A stretch of 64,000 bases of DNA from Mycobacterium sp. GA-1199 (GCF_001500045.1 NZ_LQIX01000045.1:1-64000), one strand, 5' to 3'. Counted from the stretch's first letter, positions 26,288-35,112 are shown. Notes: a model not told the origin generated them from the letters alone. Translations and numbers: made by a program.

Positions 26288-27553
26288 ATGGCTCGCTTTC
26301 CCAAACCGCCGGAAGGAAGTTGGACGGAGCACTATCCCGAACTGGGCACCGATCCGGTCTCCTACGAGGACTCCATCAGCCCGGAGTTCTACGAGAAGGA
26401 GCGCCGCGCGATCTTCAAGCGCGCCTGGCTCAATGTTGGTCGGACCGAACAGGTTCCGCGCAAGGGAAGCTACTTCACCAAAGAGTTGAAGGTCGCCAGC
26501 ACGTCGATCATCGTGGTGCGGACGACCTCAGGTGAGGTCAAGGCGTATCACAACATCTGCCGACACCGCGGCAACAAGCTGGTGTGGAACGACATGCCGC
26601 TCGAGGAGACCAGCGGGGTGTGCAGGCAGTTCACCTGCAAGTACCACGCCTGGCGCTACGACCTCGACGGCAACCTCACCTTCGTGCAGCAGGAGGGGGA
26701 ATTCTTCAACCTCGACAAGAGCCGCTACGGGCTGGTGCCGGTGCACTGTGAGGTCTGGGAAGGGTTCATCTTCGTCAACTTCGCCAAGGAGCCCGAGCAG
26801 TCGCTGCGCGAGTTCCTCGGTCCGATGATCACCGCCCTGGAGGGCTACCCCTTCGACAAGATGACGTCGCGGTTCTACTACCGGTCCGAGGTGAAGGCGA
26901 ACTGGAAGCTCTACATGGACGCCTTCCAGGAGTTCTACCACGCACCGGTGCTGCACGCGAACCAGTCGCCCACCGCCTACTCGAAGGCCGCCGCCGAGGC
27001 AGGCTTCGAGGCCCCGCACTATCGCATCGAGGGGCCGCACCGGCTGGTCAGCACGTCGGGTGTGCGCGCCTGGGAGATGGCCGACGAGATGCGCAAGCCG
27101 ATCGAGGACATTTGTCAGAGCGGGTTGTTCGGCCCCTGGGACAAACCGGATCTGGGGGAGATGCCCCCCGGCCTGAACCCCGCGAAATGCGATCCGTGGG
27201 GCCTTGATTCGTTCCAGTTGTTCCCGAACTTCGTGATCTTGTTCTGGGGGCAGGGCTGGTACCTGACCTATCACTACTGGCCCACGTCGTACAACACGCA
27301 CCTGTTCGAGGGCACCGTGTACTTCCCGCAACCGCGCACTCCGCGGGAACGCATCGCGCAGGAACTGGCCGCGGTGTCGTTCAAGGAATACGGGTTGCAG
27401 GACGCCAACACGCTGGAGGCCACCCAGTCGATGATCGAGTCGCGGGTGCTCGATGACTTCCTGCTCTGTGACCAGGAGGTGCTGATCCGCCACCTGCACA
27501 AGGAGACCGCCTCGTGGGTGGAGGACTACGAACGCAAGACGGCGGGTGTGTGA
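26288..27553 (+). CDS. Rieske non-heme iron oxygenase, large subunit (copy A)
   Basis: A 421-residue ring-hydroxylating-type oxygenase. The Rieske [2Fe-2S] ligands are Cys91/His93 (CRHRGN) and Cys117/His120 (CKYHAW). The mononuclear iron ligands His218 and His223 lie in DAFQEFYHAPVLHA. Electrons probably come from the KshB-like reductase at 30781, whose promoter has the same motif. It is paralogous to copy B (32600), sharing EGSWTEHYPELGT, FYE(K/L)ER and identical ligand spacing. The next gene, a small companion, starts one base after its stop. No beta subunit is encoded, so it is probably a homomultimeric alpha-only enzyme. Confidence 0.92.
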   Translation: MARFPKPPEGSWTEHYPELGTDPVSYEDSISPEFYEKERRAIFKRAWLNVGRTEQVPRKGSYFTKELKVASTSIIVVRTTSGEVKAYHNICRHRGNKLVWNDMPLEETSGVCRQFTCKYHAWRYDLDGNLTFVQQEGEFFNLDKSRYGLVPVHCEVWEGFIFVNFAKEPEQSLREFLGPMITALEGYPFDKMTSRFYYRSEVKANWKLYMDAFQEFYHAPVLHANQSPTAYSKAAAEAGFEAPHYRIEGPHRLVSTSGVRAWEMADEMRKPIEDICQSGLFGPWDKPDLGEMPPGLNPAKCDPWGLDSFQLFPNFVILFWGQGWYLTYHYWPTSYNTHLFEGTVYFPQPRTPRERIAQELAAVSFKEYGLQDANTLEATQSMIESRVLDDFLLCDQEVLIRHLHKETASWVEDYERKTAGV

Positions 27554-27554
27554 G

Positions 27555-27887
27555 ATGACGACCGCCAAGTTGCCGCCGGAATTCGCCGACCTCGAACAGT
27601 TTTCGGACTGGTGTCTGGGGTCGGAGGCCGAACGCTATGCCAAGCGGCTGTCCTCGACGATGACCGAGATGCAGGCCTTCTACGACGCGATCACCGCGCG
27701 CGCGGAGGAGGCCATCGCCTACTGCGACAAGTTCTCGCTGGACGAGTTGCCCGAGGACGTGCTGAACCTGATGCATCTGCTGTACTCGATGATTCAGGTG
27801 TCCTTCCCGGTCGAGTGCTGGAAGCAGCCGAAGGTGCCCGATTCGGGGGCCACGACGCTCGACTGCGTTTCCGAACCGGTTCCGTGA
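27555..27887 (+). CDS. Small conserved Rieske-oxygenase companion protein (copy A)
   Basis: A 110-residue, probably all-helical soluble protein of no family I can name. Conserved with copy B (33874): E-A-E-R, FYDA, EEAI-x-YCDKF, LPED-x-LNL-x-HL-x-YSMI and a C-terminal EPVP/APVP. Two Cys and one His are shared between the copies. It is not a Rieske beta subunit, which would be a larger NTF2-fold protein. Placed one base after copy A, it may be a structural subunit or assembly factor. ATG 27555 is preferred; GTG 27546 would overlap the oxygenase. Confidence 0.8.
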   Translation: MTTAKLPPEFADLEQFSDWCLGSEAERYAKRLSSTMTEMQAFYDAITARAEEAIAYCDKFSLDELPEDVLNLMHLLYSMIQVSFPVECWKQPKVPDSGATTLDCVSEPVP

Positions 27888-29149
27888 CGACGCGCACCGT
27901 CCTGCGCGCCGCGCGCTGGGCCGACGTCGATACTGGTGAGGTGCGCTCGCCGGCCGTGGTGGTCGTCGAAGGCGACCGCATCATGGCCGTCAATCCGCCG
28001 GAACCACAAGATGATTCGGCCACGGAAATCGACCTCGGCGATGTCACGCTGTTGCCGGGCCTGATGGACATGGAGCTCAACCTCCTCATCGGCGGGCCCG
28101 GTGGGCCCGAGGGCTTGCCCAGTCCGATGCACGGTGTGCAGGACGATCCGGTCTATCGCACGTTGCGCGGGGCGGTCAATGCCCGCACCACGCTGGAGGC
28201 CGGGTTCACCACCGTGCGCAACCTCGGTCTGATGGTCAAGACGGGCGGCTACCTGCTCGACGTCGCGCTGCAGCGGGCGATCGATCAGGGGTGGCACGTC
28301 GGCCCGCGGATCTACCCCGCCGGGCACGCGGTCACCCCGTACGGCGGCCACCTCGACCCGACGGTGTTCCAGCGGCTGGCTCCGGGCATCATGCCGCTGT
28401 CGGTGGCCGAGGGCATCGCCAACGGCGTCGACGACGTGCGCGCATGTGTGCGCTACCAGGTCCGCCACGGCGCCAAACTGATCAAGGTGTCGGCCTCGGG
28501 CGGGGTGATGTCGCACAGCACCGCCCCCGGTGCCCAGCAGTACAGCGACGAGGAGTTCGCCGCGATCGCCGACGAGGCCCACCGAGCCGGTGTCCGCGTC
28601 GCCGCCCATGCGGTGGGCGACAGCGCGATCCGTGCATGCATCAGGGCAGGCATCGATTGCATCGAGCACGGCTTCCTCGCCAGCGACGACACCATCCAAC
28701 TGATGGCCGACACCGGCACCTTCCTGGTCTCGACCACCTACCTGACCCAGGCGATGGCGATCGACCGCATCGCTCCCGAGTTGCGCAAGAAGGCCGAGGA
28801 GGTGTTTCCCCGCGCACAGGCCATGCTGCCGAAGGCCATCGCGGCCGGTGTGCGGATCGCCTGCGGCACCGACGCGCCGGCGATCCCGCACGGACAGAAC
28901 GCCAAGGAACTGTGTGCGCTCGTCGAACGGGGGATGACGCCGATGCAGGCGATTCGCGCCGCCACGGTGACCAGTGCCGAGCTGATCGAGGCCGACGACG
29001 AATTGGGGCGCCTGGCGCCGGGATACCTCGCCGACATCATCGCGGTGCCCGGGGATCTGGCCCAAGACATCACCGCCACCCTCGACGTGTGTTTCGTGAT
29101 GAAGGACGGTCACGTCTACAAGCACGAAGGGAACTTGGACGGTGGCTAG
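27884..29149 (+). CDS. Amidohydrolase (imidazolonepropionase/prolidase-like)
   Basis: A 421-residue metal-dependent hydrolase of the amidohydrolase-1 type. GDVTLLPGLMDMELNL holds the first barrel strand, where the classic HxH motif is altered to D-M-E. VAAHAVGDSAIRACIRAG and IEHGF carry the later His ligands, CGTDAPAIPHGQ the Asp, and GRLAPGYLADIIAV the C-terminal beta domain. The change at HxH is odd and may alter metal binding. GTG 27884 overlaps the companion gene stop; the gene end overlaps MarR by 8 bases, so all four genes form one operon. Confidence 0.85.
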   Translation: MTTRTVLRAARWADVDTGEVRSPAVVVVEGDRIMAVNPPEPQDDSATEIDLGDVTLLPGLMDMELNLLIGGPGGPEGLPSPMHGVQDDPVYRTLRGAVNARTTLEAGFTTVRNLGLMVKTGGYLLDVALQRAIDQGWHVGPRIYPAGHAVTPYGGHLDPTVFQRLAPGIMPLSVAEGIANGVDDVRACVRYQVRHGAKLIKVSASGGVMSHSTAPGAQQYSDEEFAAIADEAHRAGVRVAAHAVGDSAIRACIRAGIDCIEHGFLASDDTIQLMADTGTFLVSTTYLTQAMAIDRIAPELRKKAEEVFPRAQAMLPKAIAAGVRIACGTDAPAIPHGQNAKELCALVERGMTPMQAIRAATVTSAELIEADDELGRLAPGYLADIIAVPGDLAQDITATLDVCFVMKDGHVYKHEGNLDGG

Positions 29150-29624
29150 GCAGACAAACCCAGAACTGGGCATGGAACTGGGCGACAACATCCTGTGGCA
29201 TCTGAAGCAGGCGTGGTACTTCGCGCTCACGGCCGTCAACGACGCGGTCAGCCAGCACGGCGTCAGCACCGCCCAGATCGGTGTGCTGCGCCAACTCTCC
29301 AATGAGCCGGGGCTGTCCGGCGCCGAACTCGCGCGCCGCTTGCTGATCACCCCGCAGGGGGTGCAGCTGGCGGTCAAGTCTCTGGAGCAGCGGGGACTGG
29401 TCGAACGCAAACCCGATCCTCAGCACGCGCGAATCCTCAAGGCCTACCTCACTTCTGAAGGACGTAAGGTCGCCGGTGCGGTCGTCAGCGATGCCATCGC
29501 CGCGCACGAAGCCGTTTTCGGCGTCCTCACGCCAGAAGAGCAGCAGACGCTGCGTGACCTGCTGGCCCGGGTGGTCGTGAAGGGCACCGGGCACACGATG
29601 GCCGACGACCACATCGGCGACTGA
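29142..29624 (+). CDS. MarR family transcriptional regulator
   Basis: A 160-residue winged-helix protein: VSTAQIGVLRQLSNEPGLSGAELARRLLITPQGVQLAVKSLEQRGLVERKPDPQHARI is the MarR DNA-binding domain with its wing. It is the last gene of the Rieske A operon, overlapping the amidohydrolase end by 8 bases. It may regulate the operon in response to a substrate or intermediate. Its 3' end is 5 bases from the convergent DapB-like gene. Confidence 0.88.
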   Translation: MARQTNPELGMELGDNILWHLKQAWYFALTAVNDAVSQHGVSTAQIGVLRQLSNEPGLSGAELARRLLITPQGVQLAVKSLEQRGLVERKPDPQHARILKAYLTSEGRKVAGAVVSDAIAAHEAVFGVLTPEEQQTLRDLLARVVVKGTGHTMADDHIGD

Positions 29625-29629
29625 TCAAC

Positions 29630-30700
29630 TCATCCGTTGCCGAAACCGATGTGGCTGCGGATCAAAGGGAGATCGGCCATCGTCGCGAATCCTGCGGGCG
29701 CGGCGACGATCGCGGGCACCGCATTGAGTACCTGCATCGCCGTCGCCACGTTCGCCGACCGCACATGCTCGGCCATGCTCGCGTCGCGGCTGAAGCTGGC
29801 GAGGGAGAAGAAGTGAGCGCGCATCGAGGGATCACCCTCGATGGTCAGCGTCCAGCCGTGCTGTGGCTTGGGCCAATGCCCGGGGTATTCGTTGCCGACG
29901 GTCCACAGCGTCTCGATCTCGACCAAGGTCTGACCATCGCGTCGGCCCGACCAGGTCCACCGTTGCCCCGCCGTCGTTCCCGCCGCCAGCATCCGGTCGA
30001 AGATCTGATGGTCCGACATGGCCGGGACGGCGTCGACAGCGGCGGTCACCTCGTCGATGCCGGCGTTGAGCGCGTCGGCGATGAGCCAAACCTGCTCGCT
30101 GAAGATCGCGCTGTTGAACGCCAGGAAGTCGCTGCCCGTGGGGCTGATGGTCTCGACGGGTTCTCCGAAGCACATGTTGTCGAACGTGATGGCGGTGCTG
30201 TCGTAGACCGACCAGTCGGCGCGCTCCTGCAGGGTGACCTTGTCGATGGTGCGGCTCATCCCCGACAACGCCAGCGGCAGCACGCCGGAGAGGTTGCCCG
30301 GATTCAGGCCGCTGCCGTGCACGGTGCTGTTGCCGGTCTGGCACGCGTCGAGCAACCGTTCGCGGTCGGCGGGCCGGGTGCGCCGCGGGTGGAACAGGAA
30401 TGCGGTCGTGGCCACGTTCTTACCGCTGGCCAGGATCGCGCACACCTCGTCGACGTCGGTGTTGCGTGGCGTGTACAGCACGCAGTCGGCGTCGACGGCG
30501 AGGATGCGATTCACGTCGGTGGTGGCGGCGACGCCGATGGGGTCGAGGCCGGCCAGCGTCCCGATGTCGACACCGTCCTTGTCCGCCGAATACACGCGTG
30601 CCCCGACGAGATCGAACGCCGAGCGGTTGTCGAGTATCGCGGTGATCATCTCGACGCCGACGGCGCCGGTGCCCCATGCGATGACGCGATGCGGTTGCAT
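29630..30700 (-). CDS. Dihydrodipicolinate reductase-like NAD(P)-dependent oxidoreductase
   Basis: A 356-residue protein with an N-terminal Rossmann turn (VIAWGTGAVGVEMI), the strand DADCVLYTPRN and a central HGSGLNPGNLSG, as in the DapB-N-fold / amine-dehydrogenase-like proteins common in mycobacteria. These are usually annotated only as NAD(P)H-dependent oxidoreductases, and their reaction is unknown. It is a single gene, divergent from the KshB-like reductase and convergent with MarR. Confidence 0.8.
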   Translation of the reverse strand: MQPHRVIAWGTGAVGVEMITAILDNRSAFDLVGARVYSADKDGVDIGTLAGLDPIGVAATTDVNRILAVDADCVLYTPRNTDVDEVCAILASGKNVATTAFLFHPRRTRPADRERLLDACQTGNSTVHGSGLNPGNLSGVLPLALSGMSRTIDKVTLQERADWSVYDSTAITFDNMCFGEPVETISPTGSDFLAFNSAIFSEQVWLIADALNAGIDEVTAAVDAVPAMSDHQIFDRMLAAGTTAGQRWTWSGRRDGQTLVEIETLWTVGNEYPGHWPKPQHGWTLTIEGDPSMRAHFFSLASFSRDASMAEHVRSANVATAMQVLNAVPAIVAAPAGFATMADLPLIRSHIGFGNG

Positions 30701-30750
30701 CCGGTCACGCTACGTCACCGGCGTACCCGGGGGCTTCAAGTGGTTGAGAT

Positions 30751-30769
30751 CAATCGCAAGTACTTGATA
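30751..30769. promoter_or_regulatory. CAATCGCAAGTACTTGATA operator candidate (copy 3)
   Basis: It contains the perfect 10-base palindrome CAAGTACTTG (30757-30766). It resembles the published KstR2 motif (AnCAAGnnCTTGnT) at 9 of 10 fixed positions. It ends 11 bases before ATG 30781 of the reductase and 50 bases from the divergent DapB-like start. Related copies lie at 26199 and 19048. Confidence 0.7.
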
Positions 30770-30780
30770 CTGTGGTGACG

Positions 30781-31794
30781 ATGTCCGACGACGAGTTCGC
30801 CCCGCTGCGCATCAAACGCGTGGTGCCCGAGACCAGCGACGCGGTATCGCTGGTTCTCGATGTTCCGGCGGACTGCTCGGATCGCTTCGTCTACAAGGCG
30901 GGTCAGTACCTGACGCTGCAGGTCAGGGTCGGCGGAGACGACCATCGGCGGTGTTACTCGATGTCGTCGTACCCGCACAACGGGAACGACCTGCAGATCA
31001 CCGTCAAGCGCGACCCGGGTGGCCTGGTCTCGAACTGGCTCAACGACACCGCGCAGGTGGGCGGCGAGATCCACGCCGCGCCCCCCGACGGCCGCTTCCT
31101 GCTCGGTGACACCGACCGTGACATCGTCGCGTTCGCGGGCGGTAGCGGTATCACCCCGATCTTCTCGCTGATCGGAGCCGCGTTGGTGAGCACCCGCCGG
31201 CGGGTTCGACTGTTCTACGCCAACAGAAGCCACGATTCGGTGATCTTCGGCGAGCCCCTCGCGAGGCTTGCCGCCGACAACGCCGAACGCCTGTCGGTGA
31301 CCAATCACTTCGACGACGAAGCCGGCGTCGTGCAACCCTCGGCGGTCGAGGCATTCGCATCGGCGTGCGGTGAGGTCGACTACTACATCTGCGGGCCAGG
31401 GCCGTTCATGGACACGGTGGAGAACACGCTGCTGGGCATGGGTGTGCCCCGCGAGCGGCTTCACCTCGAACGGTTCACGGTGGCACCGGTTCCCGCCGAG
31501 GTCGCCGCCACCTCCGAGCGAACCGAGGAGGTGGTCATCGAACTGGATCGCAAGACCACCACCGCGCCCTACCGGTCGGGTAACACGCTGCTGCAGACCG
31601 CGCGCATGGCGGGGTTACGTGCCCCCTCGTCATGCGAGACCGGTTCGTGCGGAACGTGTATGGCGCGCATCGTGTCCGGAAGCGCCCGCATGCTGAACAA
31701 CGATGCTCTCGACGACGACGAAGTGGCCGAAGGTTGGGTACTGACGTGTCAGTCGCTGCCGACGAGCCGGACTGTCCACGTGAGCTATGAGTAG
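30781..31794 (+). CDS. Rieske oxygenase reductase, KshB-like (FAD, NAD, C-terminal [2Fe-2S])
   Basis: A 337-residue three-domain reductase. The FAD domain has RCYSMSS, the NAD domain GGSGITPIFSL and YYICGPGPFMD, and the plant-type ferredoxin has Cys285-x4-Cys290-x2-Cys293 (CETGSCGTC) with Cys323. This order (FAD-NAD-FeS) is that of KshB and HsaB-type partners. It should feed electrons to the two Rieske oxygenases. ATG 30781 was chosen over GTG 30772 because it keeps a 10-11-base spacing to the operator, as in the 19077 gene. An SDR and Rieske copy B follow on the same strand. Confidence 0.9.
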   Translation: MSDDEFAPLRIKRVVPETSDAVSLVLDVPADCSDRFVYKAGQYLTLQVRVGGDDHRRCYSMSSYPHNGNDLQITVKRDPGGLVSNWLNDTAQVGGEIHAAPPDGRFLLGDTDRDIVAFAGGSGITPIFSLIGAALVSTRRRVRLFYANRSHDSVIFGEPLARLAADNAERLSVTNHFDDEAGVVQPSAVEAFASACGEVDYYICGPGPFMDTVENTLLGMGVPRERLHLERFTVAPVPAEVAATSERTEEVVIELDRKTTTAPYRSGNTLLQTARMAGLRAPSSCETGSCGTCMARIVSGSARMLNNDALDDDEVAEGWVLTCQSLPTSRTVHVSYE

Positions 31795-31810
31795 AAGACG
31801 AGGTCAAGTG

Positions 31811-32554
31811 ATGACCCGTGTCGCGGTGGTGACCGGCGGTGCTTCGGGCATGGGGGAGGCGACGTGCCACGAGCTCGGTCGTCGTGGGCACAAGGTGGCC
31901 GTGCTCGACGTCAACGGTGAAGCGGCCCAACGGGTCGCCGAAAAGCTGAGGGCCGACGGCGTGACGGCCCTGGGGGTGGCCGCCGATGTCAGCGATCGCT
32001 CGGCGGTCGAGGAGGCGTTCGCGAAAGTGCGTAACGAGCTGGGGCCGGTGCACATCCTGGTCACCAGCGCCGGTGCCGTGGACTGGGCGGCGTTCACCGA
32101 CATCACGCCGCAGGCGTGGCAGCGGCTGATCGACGTCAACCTCACCGGAACCTTCCACTGCTGTCAGGTGGCCGTACCCGACATGCTCGACGCGGGCTGG
32201 GGTCGCATCGTGATGATCTCGTCGTCGAGCGCGCAGCGCGGCTCGCCACGGATGGCGCACTATGCCGCCTCAAAGGGTGCGTTGCTGTCGCTGACCAAAT
32301 CGCTTGCGCGCGAGTATGGTCCGGCCGGCATCACGGTCAACAACATCCCGCCGTCGGCCATCGAGACGCCGATGCAGCACGCCGGTCAGCAGTCCGGACA
32401 CCTGCCGTCGAACGAGCAGATGGCCGCGACCGTCCCCCTGGGGCACCTCGGCACCGGCGACGACATCGCCGCGGCCGTGGGCTTCCTGTGCTCTGAGGAG
32501 GCCGGTTTCATCACCGGTCAGATCCTCGGCGTCAACGGTGGGTCGGTGCTGTGA
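31811..32554 (+). CDS. Short-chain dehydrogenase/reductase
   Basis: A 247-residue SDR with VTGGASGMGEAT, SAG, ISSSSAQRG and YAASK, ending in GQILGVNGGSVL. All catalytic residues are present. Lying between the KshB-like reductase and Rieske copy B, it may oxidise the hydroxylated or dihydrodiol product of the oxygenase; this is inferred from position. ATG 31811 is used, with a weak GAGG upstream. Confidence 0.87.
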   Translation: MTRVAVVTGGASGMGEATCHELGRRGHKVAVLDVNGEAAQRVAEKLRADGVTALGVAADVSDRSAVEEAFAKVRNELGPVHILVTSAGAVDWAAFTDITPQAWQRLIDVNLTGTFHCCQVAVPDMLDAGWGRIVMISSSSAQRGSPRMAHYAASKGALLSLTKSLAREYGPAGITVNNIPPSAIETPMQHAGQQSGHLPSNEQMAATVPLGHLGTGDDIAAAVGFLCSEEAGFITGQILGVNGGSVL

Positions 32555-32599
32555 TGACCGCCTCGCTTTCCGCACACCAACCACGACACGGAGGTTTCG

Positions 32600-33871
32600 A
32601 TGGCTAAGTGGCCCAAGCCGGCCGAGGGCAGCTGGACCGAGCATTATCCGGAGCTGGGAACCGGGCCCATCTCGTTCCGTGACTCGATCTCACCGGAGTT
32701 CTACGAGCTCGAACGCGAGGCGGTGTTCAAACGCGCCTGGCTCAACGTCGCGCGTGTCGAGGAACTGCCGCGCGTCGGAAGCTACCTGACCAAGGAGATC
32801 GACGCCGCCAAGACGTCGGTGATCGTGGTACGGGGCAGGGATCAGCAGATCCGCGCCTTCTACAACATCTGCCGTCACCGGGGAAACAAGTTGGTGTGGA
32901 ACGACTTTCCCCACGAAGAGGTCAAGGGCACCTGTCGACAGTTCACCTGCAAGTACCACGGGTGGCGTTACGACCTCAAGGGCGATCTGACCTTCGTCCA
33001 GCAGGAGAGCGAGTTCTTCGGCCTGGACCACGAGCGGCGCGGCTTGAAGCCGGTGCAGTGCGACGTGTGGAACGGGTTCATCTTCATCAACTTCGATCCC
33101 GAACCGCGGTGGACCCTGCGCGAATTCCTCGGTCCGATGATCACCGCGCTCGACGACTACCCGTTCGAATTGATGACCGAGCGTTACGAATTCGAGGCGC
33201 GCAACAACAGCAACTGGAAGATCTTCGCCGACGCGTTCCAGGAGTACTACCACGTGCCCTCGCTGCACTCGCAGCAGGTGCCCAGCGCGGTGCGCCAACC
33301 CAACGCGACCTTCGAGTGCGGCCACTTCCAAATCGACGGTCCCCACCGGCTGGTGTCGACGGCGGGCACCCGTCGCTGGCTGCTCGATCCGGAGTACATG
33401 TATCCGGTCGAACGGGTCACGCGCAGCGGTCTCGTCGGGCCGTGGCGCACCCCGGAGACGCATCAGTCGGCCGGGCTGAACCCCGGCGGCATCGAACCCT
33501 GGGGCATCACCAACTTCCAGATCTTCCCGAACCTGGAGATCCTCATCTACCACGGCTGGTATCTGCTGTACCGGTACTGGCCGACGTCGCACAACACCCA
33601 TAAGTTCGAGGCCTACAACGCATTTCATCCCGCCCGGACGGTGCGCGAACGCATCGAGCACGAGGTCGCCTCGGTGGTGCTCAAGGAATTCGCGCTGCAG
33701 GACGCCGGAATGCTCGGCGGCACGCAGGCGGCGCTGGAGTACGGCCTTGGCGAGCCGATAGTCGACGAATACCCGCTCAGCGACCAGGAGATCCTGGTGC
33801 GTCACCTGCACCACGAGGCCGTCAAGTGGGTCGAGGAGTACAAAGCCGAGCGCTCGCCGGTGGGGGTGTGA
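32600..33871 (+). CDS. Rieske non-heme iron oxygenase, large subunit (copy B)
   Basis: A 423-residue paralogue of copy A with ligands at the same residue numbers: Cys91/His93, Cys117/His120 for the Rieske cluster and His218/His223 (DAFQEYYHVPSLH) for the catalytic iron. The catalytic pocket half differs more than the Rieske half, e.g. the 195-205 and 225-280 regions, which suggests a different substrate. CGGAGGT lies just upstream of ATG 32600. The small companion copy B starts 2 bases after its stop. It shares the KshB-like reductase transcript. Confidence 0.92.
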   Translation: MAKWPKPAEGSWTEHYPELGTGPISFRDSISPEFYELEREAVFKRAWLNVARVEELPRVGSYLTKEIDAAKTSVIVVRGRDQQIRAFYNICRHRGNKLVWNDFPHEEVKGTCRQFTCKYHGWRYDLKGDLTFVQQESEFFGLDHERRGLKPVQCDVWNGFIFINFDPEPRWTLREFLGPMITALDDYPFELMTERYEFEARNNSNWKIFADAFQEYYHVPSLHSQQVPSAVRQPNATFECGHFQIDGPHRLVSTAGTRRWLLDPEYMYPVERVTRSGLVGPWRTPETHQSAGLNPGGIEPWGITNFQIFPNLEILIYHGWYLLYRYWPTSHNTHKFEAYNAFHPARTVRERIEHEVASVVLKEFALQDAGMLGGTQAALEYGLGEPIVDEYPLSDQEILVRHLHHEAVKWVEEYKAERSPVGV

Positions 33872-33873
33872 CC

Positions 33874-34203
33874 ATGACGCGTCTGCCCAGTGCGTTCGCG
33901 GAGTTCGAGCCGTTCGCCGAGAAGTGGTGCCTGCCAACCGAAGCCGAGAGGTGGGCGACCCGGATGGCCACCCCCATGCCGGAGATCCGGAAGTTCTATG
34001 ACGCGTTCACGCCACGATTCGAAGAAGCTATCGACTACTGCGACAAGTTCCCGCTCGACGATCTGCCCGAGGACGCGCTGAACCTGTTGCATCTCATCTA
34101 CTCGATGATCATGGTGTCAATGGCCGTCGAGGTGTTCGGTACACAAAAACCCGCCGACTCCGCCGACGCGGTGATGAACCGCGTCAGCGCGCCGGTGCCA
34201 TGA
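33874..34203 (+). CDS. Small conserved Rieske-oxygenase companion protein (copy B)
   Basis: A 109-residue partner of Rieske copy B, about half identical by eye to the copy A companion. Identities cluster in WCL-x2-EAER, KFYDA, EEAIDYCDKF and DLPEDALNLLHLIYSMI. No signal peptide or membrane span is seen. The repeated oxygenase-companion order in two diverged operons argues for a functional link that I have not seen described. ATG 33874 follows the oxygenase stop by 2 bases. Confidence 0.8.
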   Translation: MTRLPSAFAEFEPFAEKWCLPTEAERWATRMATPMPEIRKFYDAFTPRFEEAIDYCDKFPLDDLPEDALNLLHLIYSMIMVSMAVEVFGTQKPADSADAVMNRVSAPVP

Positions 34204-34219
34204 CCAAGGAGACGACACC

Positions 34220-35065
34220 ATGAGCCTGCTGACCATCAACAAGCTCACCGCATCGGTCGGCGCGGAGGTGACAGACGTCGACTCCGAGGCTCTGGCCCAC
34301 GACGACGCGCTGGGCGCCGCCATTCTGGATGCGTTGGAGGACAACGGCGTACTGGTGTTTCCCGGACTCGGGCTGACTCCGGAGGCGCAGGTCGCGTTCT
34401 GTCGGCGGCTGGGTGAGATCGACCACTCGTCGGACGGCCACCATCCGGTTGCCGGCATCTATCCGGTGACACTCGACAAGTCGAAGAACGCCTCGGCGGA
34501 CTACCTGCGGGCCACCTTCGACTGGCACATCGACGGATGCACGCCCACCAACGACGAGTGCCCGCAGAAGGCGACCGTGCTCTCGGCCAAGCAGGTGGCC
34601 GAGACCGGCGGCGAGACCGAGTTCGCGAACTCGTATGCGGCCTACGAAGCGTTCACCGACGAGGAGAAGGAGCGCTTCGGGGCGATGCGGGTGGTGCATT
34701 CGCTGGAGGCCTCCCAGCGCCGGGTCACTCCCGACCCGTCGCCCGAGCTGGTGGCCAGGTGGCGGTCCCGCCCGACCCACCAGCACCCGCTGGTGTGGAC
34801 GCACCGCAGCGGGCGCAAGTCGCTGGTGTTGGGCGCGTCGGCGGACTACATCGTCGGTATGGACCTCGACGAGGGCCGGGCGCTTCTCGCCGAGCTCCTC
34901 GACCGTGCCACGCAGCCGCACCTGGTCTACAGCCACCGCTGGTCCGTCGGCGACACGGTGATCTGGGACAACAACGGCGTTCTGCACCGTGCCGCACCGT
35001 ACGACCCGGACTCGCCACGCGAAATGCTGCGCACGACGGTGCTGGGTGACGAGCCCATCCAGTGA
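34220..35065 (+). CDS. TauD/TfdA family Fe(II)/2-oxoglutarate dioxygenase
   Basis: A 281-residue dioxygenase. The iron ligands are the WHIDG His-x-Asp and the distal VLHRA His; the Arg in PREMLRTTV probably binds 2-oxoglutarate. Family members hydroxylate taurine, aryloxyacetates or other small acids. It closes the reductase-SDR-Rieske B operon, with a ribosome site GGAGACG before ATG 34220, and is followed by an 11-bp hairpin. Its substrate is unknown. Confidence 0.9.
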   Translation: MSLLTINKLTASVGAEVTDVDSEALAHDDALGAAILDALEDNGVLVFPGLGLTPEAQVAFCRRLGEIDHSSDGHHPVAGIYPVTLDKSKNASADYLRATFDWHIDGCTPTNDECPQKATVLSAKQVAETGGETEFANSYAAYEAFTDEEKERFGAMRVVHSLEASQRRVTPDPSPELVARWRSRPTHQHPLVWTHRSGRKSLVLGASADYIVGMDLDEGRALLAELLDRATQPHLVYSHRWSVGDTVIWDNNGVLHRAAPYDPDSPREMLRTTVLGDEPIQ

Positions 35066-35071
35066 GCGATT

Positions 35072-35112
35072 TCGGTGCTCTACCGATCGCTGCTCGACCG
35101 CTAGAGCACCGA
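35072..35112 (+). terminator. 11-bp hairpin after the TauD-like gene
   Basis: TCGGTGCTCTA (35072-35082) pairs perfectly with TAGAGCACCGA (35102-35112). The loop is 19 bases. It starts 7 bases after the TauD-like stop and separates this operon from the P450 operon. Confidence 0.6.
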
